Positions 11,451-23,530 of a stretch of 64,000 bases of DNA are shown here, in pieces. Location of the stretch: assembly GCA_001986395.2 (NCBI GenBank), contig MQVO02000066.1, positions 1 through 64,000 on the forward strand, written 5' to 3'. Source of the stretch: Irpex lacteus. Lineage: Eukaryota; Basidiomycota; Agaricomycetes; Polyporales; Irpicaceae. Numbering within the stretch: the stretch's first letter is position 1; each line of letters starts with the position of its first letter. The notes below the pieces were generated by a model, which saw nothing but the letters and a program-made list of their open reading frames with translations, had not been told where the DNA came from and ran no database searches. The position numbers were made by a program, and so were the translations under genes.

Positions 11451-14400
11451 CGAGAAACACTACTTCTATAGCCTTGGAAGGCACGGTGAAATTGAAAGTT
11501 GACACCAATAGATGTCAGGACAGCGGTGAAGAAATTTAAGTCTGAGAGGGTTATGTATTAGAGAGAGGGAGACAGCCAAACAGCGTACTGACTTAGCTTC
11601 ACCCTAGCTACATCAACGTAGACAAACACCTTTGTACTTTTCCCCTAGCTTTCAATACGCTTGTTGTACCAAATAATGCGATGGACTGCCGAGAGACGAT
11701 TTGGATTCGGAGCGTTGAAGGGTTCTGTTCATCGCAAGTTAGAGTCAAGCTACATGTAAAGCACAAACTCCGCTCGGGAGAGCCCGGATGTACTGCCTCT
11801 GCGCCTACTACTAAGTTCGGCACATAGCATATGTATGCTCGATTCCCGTATACGAGGAGATAAGCCGACCGTGTACCGTACATCGGAGACTTCGCCTGCA
11901 CTGTGGAGTCCGCTTACACTGGACGCCACCATTAATCGTATCTCCGTTAGTGATTGTTCAGAAATTGGCCGGCCCTAAAACTCGAAGCCTCATGAGTAGT
12001 CAGCATGTCGCTGGCGCCGGTCCTGGAATACCAATAATCGCACTCAGTGCGTGCATGTTGAGTTGAGGAGATTGAGAGTTCAAACGTTCACTCACGACGC
12101 AGTAGAAAGCTTGCATGTCCCACTCTTCAGGCCTTCAGGCGTCACCGTCAGACCAACGAGAGCTTGCCATAAGATTGACACAAGACAGGCTGTCAGAAGC
12201 CGGTACGATGCACCAAACCTAATACAAATCCCGCAGTTAGTATTCTGAAGTTGGCCAAATTGTAATCGAATGGCGGGAGAACTTAGGAAAGTGCCGAGCT
12301 CGTGCCTTAAGTGTCTTCCGCGAGCGCGATAAATCTATAATGGTAGTCATCGAACCTTGATTACAACCGGTATGAGTACTGCCTTCGCATCCAGTGTCAT
12401 TGCGGCGTCGGTTTCCCTTATTCCCTCGGCGCCACCGAATGCTAGTTAGCTCCCATTCTTTCAATATGGCTTCAATACACGGAATTAGGAGAAGGTGGGA
12501 TTGAACCAACCGTCTGTGTCAGGGTAGAGCGATATCTTTAGTCACCGGCAACGTTGTAGTGAGTTTGAGGAACCGGGCCGCCCGAGGACACCGCTCATCC
12601 GCGAGGTACACAAAGGATACGTGCTCAGACTGTCCTACTAATAGGTACCGCACCACCCAGATTGCTGCAAGTCAGGGAAATCTTCCGAAGGTATTTTGAA
12701 TTCTAGGTATTACGCCAGTATTTTCAAGATGATACGACAGAAAATAATACGTACGCAGTGCGACCAGCTCAACAACACGATTTGGGCCCTAGGAGGTGCC
12801 GCACTATCGTTCCAAGCCAGAAGAGACACCGAGGTGATCGCGATATTCCAAGTGATACGTCTTCATGGCATGTATACACTAGCTAGAAGACACGTAAACG
12901 TAGACGTGAGAACCAGAATACATGTAAGGCCGTTGGACTCACAAAACGATTGCAGGGCTTCCCAGAAAGAAATAAGCCTCGGTGGCAGACAATTTTGCTC
13001 AGATACCGTGAGCTATTCAGGTTCAAACGGGGTTCAGGTTAAGTTCGTTTCTTGAGAAGACTCCATCGGAAACTCCGTACATCTTGTGTTGGACGTCTAG
13101 ATATACCACTGATGGTGTTCAGCGTATGTGCTGTCGTACCTGGTGCTAGGTTCAGTATTGGAACCATTGATTGATAATAGTTGAAGCACTTGCCATGTCC
13201 CTAGACGATGCATGAGGAATATTGCCGATGTACGCGAGATTTCGAGATATTCGCTCGGAACTTACTAGACGGGATCTCGAACACACTGTCTCGTCGTCTG
13301 TCCTGCCTCCCCTAGCAGATGTGATGTAGTTCAAAAGCATACATCGAATGGCCGAGTGGGTACGCTATGCTGTTCTCTACTATATGAGCCTCGCGAAATT
13401 TGGATGTAACTCAGAATTAGATATAGCGCACAGATATGATGCCTGATTCTAGAGCCCCAGCATGGTGTGCCACGTCCACGCTTTGTATGCCTCATTATGT
13501 GCTAGCGTCATCTACATACATGGGTACGAGCTACACCTTGCAGCATAGCCGATAGGGTAGTTGACCTCGCGACTTGGTTCTCGACCGTGCTAGAATGAGA
13601 AGTCTATCAGATAAGGCTTATGAGTTTAGTCCAACAGATCATTAACGGAACGAACCAGATATCAATGTAATGTAGAACTGTCTCGTCCTGTTGGGCCCGG
13701 GATATTTACTGACAGTTTTGACTTGCCCAGCAAACCCGTAGAGATGTCGGCGGAATGAGTGATTATTTGCTCGCACGTTTCCTTCGACGTTCGACCTTTC
13801 ATATGCCAGGGTTCACTGACAATGGTCCATGGATTCCGGATCCGTGACAACATGTACTCGTGACGGGTACGATCGACGAGGTACAGGCGCTAGAGTTCTG
13901 CCATGACTTTTGTTGGTATATTTGTCCGTATTTGGCTCTTTATCCAAATTGGGGCACTGCACGCACTTCCGCGATGACTCGGCGAATTTCTCCGACTTGG
14001 ACATGCATTCAGAGTACACATGTGCGTACTGCGTATCGGTCGCCAGACTGGCATGTCCAACATGATACATACTGCCTACGATACTAGGCAAACATGGCGG
14101 CAGTGCTCCAGATCTACCGGATGACATTTGTACCCTTCAAATCTCGACGACCAGCAATGAATACCTTATTCACCTCCGAGTCATACGAGCCTGGCAGTAC
14201 TTACTGTGATGTCTAAACTCGAAGCTAACGGCGGTGCCATCAATGGCTATCGAGAACTACACAAGGGCCCATAACATCCTCAACCGTACGTAGCCCTGAA
14301 GCTTGGTTCCGAGTATAAGGTGTATGACTCGTCGTAGCAGGAGTTTAATGAACTGTAAACCTTGTGGAGCAAGAGAGATTCCGAATTCGAGACAAGCTGA

Positions 14401-15519
14401 GTAGCTATCTTTTGGTGACTTTGGTCACCCCGTTCGTTGTCACTCACATTCGGTACAGCTCTAAGTAGAGTGCCCCCCGTCACGCGGCGGACACATGAGC
14501 CCTACATACCGTCCCCCGCCACAGCGGATTTCGTGCTGGTTTGCATCTTGTGGCACTTGGGTCTGGTCTCAGCCGATCGAGTGAAAATAGCGGGCATCGC
14601 AAGAAGTATCACTGACCTAGCTCAATCCGGACGGCTAGCTGCAATCTGCCCGTCTATTCGTGTCAGGCCTCAGTAGGATCTACACTGGCAGCTATCCCTT
14701 CAAGGCCTGCATCAATACCACCAATCCGACGACAATCTTGGCCGCGAAAATGCTCCTTGTTCACGGATAACGTCTAATCTCTCACAATGCTCACTGGTCG
14801 TCGGTTTTGTGGCTCATCAGACGTACTCTCGGGGGCTCAGAGCAACAGTCCTACAGAACCTTTCCTACTACACAAATCTACATCCACTCGAGACGATACC
14901 ATCTACCCAAACTCGCTCTTCTAATGCACTGGCTCGGATTGTCGCGGCTGGCTTCGTCAAGACATCGTATTCCCTCACTTCGCACATGTCCTGGCTGGCC
15001 GAAGAAGTCTACTAGAATCTTGGCGTACGGTCTCAAACACAAAACGTACCACAATCGTAAGAAGGGAGAACCAGTACGAAGGCTATTCCTGTACTGCGTT
15101 TTCGTAACTCATTCCTCTCGGTCTCGTGGCCAGGGCCAGGCATCACGCACAAGTCATAATGCTCTTCGCCTGTTTTGACACGTCCTACGGCCTCTCTTCT
15201 CCTCACAAGTGGCTTCCACCACTATCCAGCTCAACACACCGAGTTCGGTGCAGGCAACGGTCGTGAGCCATCGTATCATACTACCTAGTAGCTATGCTGT
15301 TCTATGCCTAAATCGATCTTGATGGTTTTGCCGTTCTCAGTGAGCAGTGACTGACGATCAAGTATCAGTCCAATGTATCGAACACCATCACTATGATATC
15401 ATGTGGCTTGTCAGCCTCAAGGTACAATAGTAAGGAATTACACAATTTCACTGGACAGTCGCGAGCCTTGCGACCGTGTAGAAACGCTATATGCCTGGTA
15501 CGGGTTACAGTGTAAGAAA
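11451..15519. other. Gene-poor interval
   Basis: This 4-kb region has only short open frames with no consistent splice structure. A 68-codon plus-strand frame at 14809-15015 is the most coding-like, but it has no recognisable motif. A tRNA-like resemblance near 12490-12560 was examined and rejected. Confidence 0.3.
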
Positions 15520-16751
15520 TCATACGGGGACTTGTACTAGCTTATGGTTCTTGATCAGACCGGCGGAAAGGGAAGCCAGTATGGCACAAGGGACGCAAAC
15601 GAGGAAAACACGGCTGACACTCGTAGTGTATACATCTATAACCTCAGTTCTCTGCAACGGAGGCAGCGTGGCAATGACCTCAACGTTCTGCTTGACCGCT
15701 TGCACAACATCACTAGTGACATCGGGTGCAATCTGAGCCATCAGCCTCATGAATTCATTGTCAAGCACCGCGCCACCAATGCTATGACAGCCGGATTAAG
15801 GTAAGAAGTGCCTGTACCCTCAGAAATAGAACTTACGCGATCCCAATAGAAAGTCCAATGGTTTGAGAAAAGGTGCAGACAGAGGTTGCTTGGGAAACAA
15901 GATCAGGATGGGAGGCGAATTCTGCTTGTACGCTCATAATCTGGTAAACTGCTTCAAAATGTTGACCAGACTATCACTAGGAGGAATACACTTACGGTGT
16001 TCTGCATAGCTGCTCCAATGCCTGTGCTGAACAGGATTTGGTACCCTGTGAGCTTGGCTGTATTGGTGGACGATTGAACACAGTGCCAACGGATGCTGGA
16101 ATAGCGGGAGGGAACGCAATAAGGTACTGATAATGGTGGGTCATCTGATAGAAGCATCATTGCTGGGTGAATACTATGTGAAGAAATGTCACGAGAAACC
16201 GGAGATGCGCACATTTGCAGCGGCCCCTGATACTGCAGCAGCCAGATGATATGCATTAGCGAACATGGTGGCTGTTATATTCACGGTCCCGACATATCAC
16301 CCTAGACCTATAGATTAATTAGTCTGTGATGTGGTTGTTGCATATATCGAGCTTGCAGCATATACAGCAAGACGTTGATACCGGAATATGTCGCAGATGA
16401 TCGATGATCGATGACCCTTTGACTTGGTAGAAGAAGGGCTAAAACAGTTAACGCAGTGAGAGAGAGAACGAGTATCGTTTACGAACATTGAAGTCAGACG
16501 CAATGGAAGGGAGTGCTGTCGAGATCGTGGTCTGATCTAATGCCATGTAAACTGCTTGGCAAGAGACGAAATCATTACAGCGCACTACAAAGGACAATGT
16601 AGTGAATACGCACATCATGATAACAAGCAGGCGAGGTCTCTTCACCGTTGTCGCTGGGTGGTATGGGCCCCTGATATGTCTGGCGCTGGAACTGTGCTAT
16701 GCTTGACACTTTCCTCATATCGATATTCAGATTGTACTCCGGTTCCGACAT
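15520..16751 (-). pseudogene. MFS transporter copy 1, internally deleted and frameshifted
   Basis: Recognised by comparison with the intact transporter at 25449-27952. The C-terminal exon is well kept (NEFMRLMAQIAPDVTS, then ends with IKNHKLVQVPV). The exon equivalent to THHYWSFIAFPPAILG is frameshifted (about 15960-16150). The first-TM exon survives in part (ALDQTTISTALPSIASDFN, about 16480-16540). Directly after it comes the exon equivalent to PFFYQVKG (about 16430): exons 3-10 of the intact gene, encoding most of TM2 to about TM9, are missing. A short duplication of ATCGATC units breaks that exon. The N-terminal exon is also out of frame before the conserved RLLVIM. It cannot encode a transporter. 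Unlike the other two copies it has no P450 beside it. Confidence 0.8.
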
Positions 16752-19282
16752 GGCCGTGTGGTCCACAACAGTAGATGGCAATGTGCAATAGTCAGGGATA
16801 AGGAGCCAGGTGTACCTACTTTGGTACAGCAATCCTATTTTGCACTCGCATTCTTCACGCCTACCGGGAACAATGAAATCCTCTCCCCTGATCGCACGAC
16901 GAGCGGCCTTCAAGTTGGCGCAAATATGAGAATAGTGTCGTGTACCTAACAATCTTCCCAAATTATGGAGGTGAATAAGGTTTAGATATAATGAGACCCA
17001 AAATTGTCATGCCTGTGAGTAATTACCGCTCATATCTCATGCGTGCTGTCTATTTGGCTATGACTGAGCACTGAGAATGTGTACCGTCCGTTTTGAGCAC
17101 ATGCAGGACAAGAAAACTCAGCCAGGTGCCTGGAACTTTCAAACACAGGCTTTCATTCTTTCAACACTATTCCAATACCGCTGCGCACATAGAAGATCGA
17201 TCTGGTCAGCTGGCGGACGAAATTCGCGCAGTGAGGCTTGAACTGTGATTTCATACAAACTCACCTGAAAGCGAAAGAAGCGCGCCGTAGCGCGGAGACA
17301 TGTGGCACTTCATGTTGGAGTACTCTCAGTCATATTTGTTTCTCCGTGCTTCTAAGGTTGGCTTCTATAAGATCTTGCTCGTGACGGAACTTTCAGGACA
17401 TCTCAGCATAGCCCCTCTAAATTGAGGCGCCAGTATCAGAACGTTTGAAGTTCTGACTGCTGCCCGCGGGCGTGGTCTTCCCATCTTCCCGCTTGATCCT
17501 GTGAGAGTAGAACAGAAAGGGTCAATCTTATGTCTGAATGATACTACAAGAACAATTACTCATCCAATCCACGTATTTATTCCCCGACAGGTTGAGCAGC
17601 TGTCAGTGAGCCGCCGGTTCGTGTGCTTTCGTGCTTTACTGGTATCTCGCCCATGATCAGCTAGGCTAACGCTCTGGCGGGAGCACTAGCGAACTCACGT
17701 CAAAGCCCTTGAGAGAGGGTTTACGCACAGGAAGTCACATAAGTTGATAAAGTCGGAGCGTTGTTTTAGCACGGTCAAATCGTTGAGCGGTTGTTTGTCT
17801 GTGTTAGGATCAAAAGCTGTTGCCAAACATACTGGCGTCTACCTAGTAGTCGGACAGTTAAGCTACCAGTCACTGCTGCACATTGTAATCATGGCGCAAA
17901 GCGGGAACTATATTATCATCGTGTTATATGGTATTTGAAGTATCATACAGAATATTTTGGCGATTAATGTGAACGATGCGAGGCCGCTATGAATATTTTG
18001 CGAGCGCATCTCTCAAATCAGTCCAAACTGGGAAGTCGGACACTGCCTATCTACGCGCGGGAAAGTGGCGCCCGGACACCGTAACTTCAAGACATCAAAA
18101 CTTTGTTCTGGCTCGTGCCCGCCTCATACGCAGAGAAGCAACAAACTAAAGCCAGAATACTATGTTTTAGTTATCCGTGATTCATACTATCATAAAATTA
18201 ACGGTTTCCACTATTCAATTCATGAAGAATACACTACCTTCGAGAAGAATTCGCAGTTTTGAAAGTACATCACCACGGACGCTATTCTCACCGATCTCTA
18301 CTCACAAAAAATATGGGTATATTTATTTATCATACTTACACATCCTTCGAATCACTTTCCGTAATCATAGCTTTAATCGGAAGGACCGCACATGCACAGT
18401 CATTTTATCTCTTCATGGGCTGGTTGAGTGATGTCCCTAAATCTCATGTTGTTTGTAAGCCTACTGGAAGACTAACTTTGGAGTGGATATCTTTCTGATA
18501 CCTTGAATGTTGAGATAGGACAATTGTGCATATACTGCACAAGATTCGTGGTTAAAATCGCTGTTCGTCTTGAACAGCGGTGTGCTGAACGAGAGAGGTC
18601 GCGAAATCCCTTACGGTTTTTGGGTGATCCGGATGATGGCTCCCTTGATGACACTCGATTCACTGGCTGGCCTCGGGGCGGTGGAGTGATAAGTCGACAT
18701 ATTGTTTTATTGATATCTTAGAGCTACCTAGTATAGCCCGATTTGCATCCTATCTACTGCGAGACCTTGTATACCCCCAGTGTCCGACTACCCAGTGTGT
18801 CCGACTACCCGGTAGACGCTAGTACACAAATAGTTGTGACATCGGCGCTCAAACTGCAACCCGCTTTGTCTTTAGCGGCGTCCTCCTCAATCACACCCTC
18901 GATTGTCCACTCTCTCAAATCAATCGGAGGTGTTCATTGGAGGATTTATACTTGCGACAAAGTCAGAATGGCAACCGAAATGTTGATGAGTGTCATCATT
19001 CAGATTACTACCGTGCCCAACTCATGAATTTACTATGTGGCTAAAAGGTGGTTCACCGAAGACATTGTAAGTATTGACTCAGGCATAATGGAGCTCTAGG
19101 CCCTAGTGGTGTATCTGTGTGGTTATGAGCTAATACACAGAGTAAATGTTTGTATACGAGGTAAGGGACCTTCTGAGATTTTGAACCTTTCGGTAAGCCC
19201 TCTGTAGCTAAAGTATATTGACTCGAAGATATTGACACATGCTACCTACAGCGCCAAGTGCATAAGTATCAAGCACCAATGT
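16752..19282. other. Gene-poor interval
   Basis: No supported exon chain. A short imperfect direct repeat built on GTGTCCGACTACCC occurs near 18780-18812. The right end is the downstream region of the methyltransferase. Confidence 0.3.
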
Positions 19283-20403
19283 TCACTCTCGGCGGGTGCC
19301 AACAACCAATGCCATTGGGGTGAAGAGCTTGTTTGTATTAGAACAAATATGGTTAGAGTTCTTACATTCACTCACTTGTAGATGACCAGCTTCGGACAAT
19401 AAAGCTGCAGCTTCTCTCGTGAGAGGGCCGAGAGCACCCGCATCACCTGAGTTATCCGCCCACCGTGTGCAGCCATTAGACAAAGCTGTGTCAAGTAAGG
19501 AATACCATGGTACACTGGCTCTACTGTTGACAGTGGCAAGATCATCATATTGCACATCGAAGAACTTTGCCGCCTGCAACGCGGCCAACGTGGCAGGGGC
19601 TGTGCGGTCTGCCGAGGATCCAGCTCCCAAGCCGCAGCTGACCTCGAATAGTTCTGCCAAACGGCGGTGGTCCACGTTGCATGTATTGAACGCATTAGTC
19701 CAGCACCATTCATACGATGCAAACTGAAAGCAAATCTAACTCAGACAATGCACGTGAGCCTGACCATCCTCGGAGCGCACGGACCTTTCCACCTGGTCGA
19801 AGGAGGCTAGACAGGTTGACATATAGCTGAGGTAAGTTGGACACACTCTGTTGGCCGCGAATCAGAGTTAGCTGGTACTGATGAACTAGTACTGGGAGAA
19901 AGCATACCCTGAGGGATTCTATAGAATATATGGCATCGAATGCCTCGCAAGGAAGGTACTGGTGAGCAGATTCTAAACCCGGTACTGAGCGAGTGTGAGC
20001 AAGTACTAGTAGTACTCGACGACCGGGGCCCCCATACCATGAATGAAGGTAACATTGGCTGAAAAGTTGATAAGTCGTACCCTCTGATTGGCCTCTAAAA
20101 TCTTGATGGTCGTATCAGTTAGTAAGTCCGTAGAACGTGTTATATCGCAAGCTTGAATTGATAATCTAATGCGGCTTTGCTTACTTTCTGAGGATCTGTG
20201 TCGACGCCACACACATGGACGTTGGCAAATTGCGCGAGCTCTAAGGCAGCAGAGCCAGTTCCACAGCCGACATCGAGTACACGCATGCCCGGCTTGAGGC
20301 GAAGACGAGAAAAGAGATAATGCTTGTGGCGCTGACGAGATACACCGCTTTGGTCTCCCCTGAACGCACGATAGAAGTGGAAGTCGTCGATTGCGGAATT
20401 CAT
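19283..20403 (-). CDS. Erg6-like SAM-dependent methyltransferase, about 267 aa, 6 exons
   Basis: The exons are 20185-20403, 20038-20101, 19908-19972, 19785-19847, 19376-19723 and 19283-19327; all phases agree. Exon 1 carries the class I SAM-binding motif (VLDVGCGTGSAALELAQFA, then GVDTDP). Later parts follow the sterol C-24 methyltransferase pattern in order: EANQ, FDAIYSIESL, LLRPGGK, YEWCWTNAF, DDLATVN, VPWY and a C-terminal LFTPM. Known family members methylate a sterol side-chain double bond; here the substrate is unknown, and a dedicated secondary sterol or terpenoid is a reasonable guess. The N-terminus is shorter than in Erg6 (which starts 60-100 residues earlier), so an upstream exon may be missing from this model. 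Introns 1 and 5 use AAG acceptors. The last intron is a multiple of three (48 nt) and could be retained without breaking the frame. Confidence 0.75.
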
Positions 20404-21929
20404 CGCTGAGACAGTAGGGAGAAAGCTAGATGGAGGAGGGAGCGTTGTGTGACGGAGTAGAGCGTACCTAACTAGCTTCGTTCAAGTCAGTGCGTCAATA
20501 ACCTGAAGGGAAACCACGTTGATATCGATCGTACAACCCGACCACCATGGCACACCGGCAAAGATGGACGCCACCGCGGCGCAGTTCAACAGCAAACTGT
20601 ATCAGCAGGACGTCCTGCGAACCATCATAGTGACTTCGCGATGGAGGGCAAATGTTCTATCCGTCACCGCATGGATTTTAGATGAGGGTAATGGACTGGT
20701 TAAGGGCTTGTTATGACTGGCTCATACGTATGGTCCCTGGAGGCAACTATAGCCGAGGCAGCGGTATACACATCCTTAGAACAGGATATCAGTTAAGAAG
20801 TCGAACCCGAGGGCCGATACCTTTCTTAGTATACTACTGCCTCAGCTACTACATCCGAGACCTATTTCATGTTTCTTACGCGCTCTAACGAGCGGCGATC
20901 TCAGGCTGTCACTACATATCAAAGGTCCGGGGTGCTGTTTTGCTTGTACCTTCATGAGGTATCATAAAGGGCGCGGCTCAGCTGTCACAGCCTCAATAGA
21001 ATCGTACATACTTCTCGCGCTCGTCTGGTGCCCTTGAACCTGTTTGTCGTGATAGCGGACTGTCACCACCATCCGACTATCACGCGATTCATCTTGATCA
21101 CCAAGGCCTCGCGGTTGATTCGTCAATGGGAGTGAACCCAATTCCTGCAAGTACGAAGTTGATGACAGATTTGTGCAAGAGACCACGATAGGCCACTAGA
21201 TAGAAGCACAACCTGAAGGGAAGAAGATGGCAGGACCCAAGTAGCATGCGCAACGGCAGATATCGCAGTGAAGCATAGAACTGTTCGTCATAACCGCACG
21301 TTCCGAGTCTCGTGGTGTTTATTCGGAAACGATGCCGCTGGTATGGACTGAATTATTTGATCTAGTCCATGTGGTACTAAACACTCTTACACCCAAATCC
21401 CCTTGCGAGCCGTAGTTATCGTATTTTATTCCCGCCGATTGAACGCGTAGGCTATACCGTACTAGTATTCGGTACATCTCTCGTTCATCACCACTCTCAG
21501 AATATCAAACTCGAAGTCACGGATAGATCGAATGGTAGCTAAAAATCCCAGGTTAATAGGCGTCCTCGCTGCCCCGAAGCGTTTGCGATGCATCCGAACT
21601 TGCTTGGAAAGTTTGCAGAGCGATTCCGGTACTTTCATAGTCGATGTCGAGAATATCTTTACCTCGCCTGCGACGGTGGCGCACGCCAGGCCCGTTGGCA
21701 AATGCCATCGGGGTGCTTGACTGTCTCTGAGACATCTCGAATTCAGAGCTGAAACCAGATCCCTTGCGGTGTGCACCGCGTAGATCGAGGATGGTACGAT
21801 ACGACTGCCAGAAGACACGGATCAGTAACTCGGGGCCTGACGGTTCACTAAGGAATCTGACTGACCGCTATTGAAAATGCAGCAACAAGCCATCTATAAA
21901 GGCCACCTCAATTATTATCCGTACTCTGC
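20404..21929. other. Intergenic, no supported gene
   Basis: The left edge is the upstream region of the methyltransferase. A plus-strand ATG at 20562 with a short coding-like start was seen, but it leads to no extended exon chain. Confidence 0.3.
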
Positions 21930-23530
21930 TCAAATAGCGGTAAAATAACGTACGGAACACCTGCAAGCGTGATAAGTGACTTCGGGAGCGCGTACAGTAG
22001 AATTAAGTTGACGATATTCGCTCCTTATATAGGCGGAATAAGATCCAGAAAGGTTATGCTGTAAAGTGAACGCACCGCAAACCCTGTATAATGAACAATC
22101 ATGTGAGCCTGGATAACAGTATAGGACAATGAGGAAACACTTACATGAAGAATAGCATAGCACCATCACGGAGGAATGTTTGAGCGAGCTCGTTCGTCAA
22201 GTTCCGCCTCAGATACACAGAGAGAAATCTGTATGTAATGAGGCTGAAACATAGAACTGACCACAGATGTCCATTCAAGTTCAGATTCACGCCCATCAAC
22301 GGAACCATCATGGTGGGTCCACACACCTGAGTAAACAATATTGGTGACCCTAAAGGTGTTTAAATCAATAAATGTACTGAACCGTCTATTATTATGCACT
22401 TACCAAGCAGCAATCGTCATCCGTGGAGTAGCGCCACCGGCCGGAAGGCACCCTGAGGACGGAATCTCGGCGGGGAACGGTTGTGGTTCCGCAGACTCGG
22501 CACCAGAGATGGTTGACAGCACAAGCTCGACCTTGTGTCACTGTGAGTCCGGAGCAAAATCAATTTCTAAAACATTAGGGAACGTACCACAGTCTCAGCT
22601 GTAGGCATATAGGCGTGAGATCCCTGTGGTGACTGCATATATTCAATTACTTACCGATCCAAAACAATCCAACAATCCATTTGACTAAGATCACAGTATT
22701 AGTTCCGTTTACTGTACGTGCTTATTTTGCTACTACTTACCACGGCGATCACCTGAAAAGAATGCGTTGACACGAACGGCCAGTAGGCCGTTCACGAATA
22801 GGGACATGAGTTGCACGCTCCTGTAAGCATATTGAGTCTGTGCAACTCATGCGGATGGTGAAAATACTTACGCTGCTAACATTATTCCCCATCTGGAGCA
22901 CCTAGAACGCATTGTCAGACTATTCTGGTTACATTGAGGAGAAAGACATGCAAGATACGTACATTGTTGGACTGAGGTCTTTGCTCAGGACGACTGCATA
23001 GTATGTAAATACGCAGCCTCCAGTAGTACCTGATGACTTACTAGTTGCATTGTACCTGATAAACTCGTTGGTTCCAATGTGTAAAGGAAACAGAACAGGA
23101 ATAAACTTACACTAGATAAGCGAAGCTGAAGTACCGAGTGACGAAATATGTTAGAGTAGGTGCCGATAGCATACGCGCACTGAGCAAGCTCATGAGTTCT
23201 CATAAAACAGCTATTCAACGCCCACTCACCCCCACATTCGATTAATCTAGCGTTTGAGGAATACAAGATTAGTGATCATCTTGACGACGAGAAGAATTTC
23301 ACCTCGTCACCCATAGACATCAAGATGTCAAATCCAACCCAAACAGCACTCGCTACTAGTTGATAGAAGTACAGACGTAAATTAGCAGACCAATGGCTAG
23401 GAATCATGTATGCAATGGACTAACCAGCATTTTTGTGTACGATATCGGAGTCTCCGAGCGTTCGAAGGAGTTCCTGAAAGGCCTGCGCTTGCTGCTCAGG
23501 TGTAAGCATTGGCTGTGTTGCGTTAGACAT
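21930..23530 (-). CDS. Intron-dense multi-TM protein of DUF6533-like type; 3' part possibly broken
   Basis: Starting at the ATG at 23530, ten exons can be chained with correct phase: 23425-23530, 23303-23355, 23230-23246, 23111-23179, 22963-23055, 22872-22901, 22741-22820, 22655-22684, 22588-22598 and 22404-22531. The peptide shows the layout of a large basidiomycete membrane family annotated as DUF6533: WVGFDILMSMGDE followed by a Trp-containing loop, LTYFVTRYFSFAYLV, a Cys-containing GGCVFTYYAVVL segment, LLAVRV, KWIVGLFWI. A further hydrophobic exon (about 22141-22312, FLSVYLRRNLTNELAQTFL, RDGAMLFF) and a last helix (NIVNLILLYALPKSLITLA, about 21960-22030) clearly belong, but I cannot join them in frame to exon 10. 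That means an unmodelled site, a sequence error or a frameshift. Exon 9 is only 11 nt. The function of the family is not established. Confidence 0.6.

Noticed and set aside
12485..12560. Possible tRNA gene (GGTAGAGCG and a T-loop-like GGTTCAATCC nearby)
   Set aside because: The two signals lie on opposite strands and no acceptor or anticodon stem can be formed.
14809..15015. 68-codon plus-strand frame as a small gene
   Set aside because: There is no motif, splice partner or promoter signal, and comparable frames occur by chance in a 4-kb gene-poor interval.
20562..20716. Plus-strand start MDATAAQFNSKLYQQD as a gene
   Set aside because: Only about 20 codons look coding. No donor or further exon follows, and the rest of the frame has unlikely composition.
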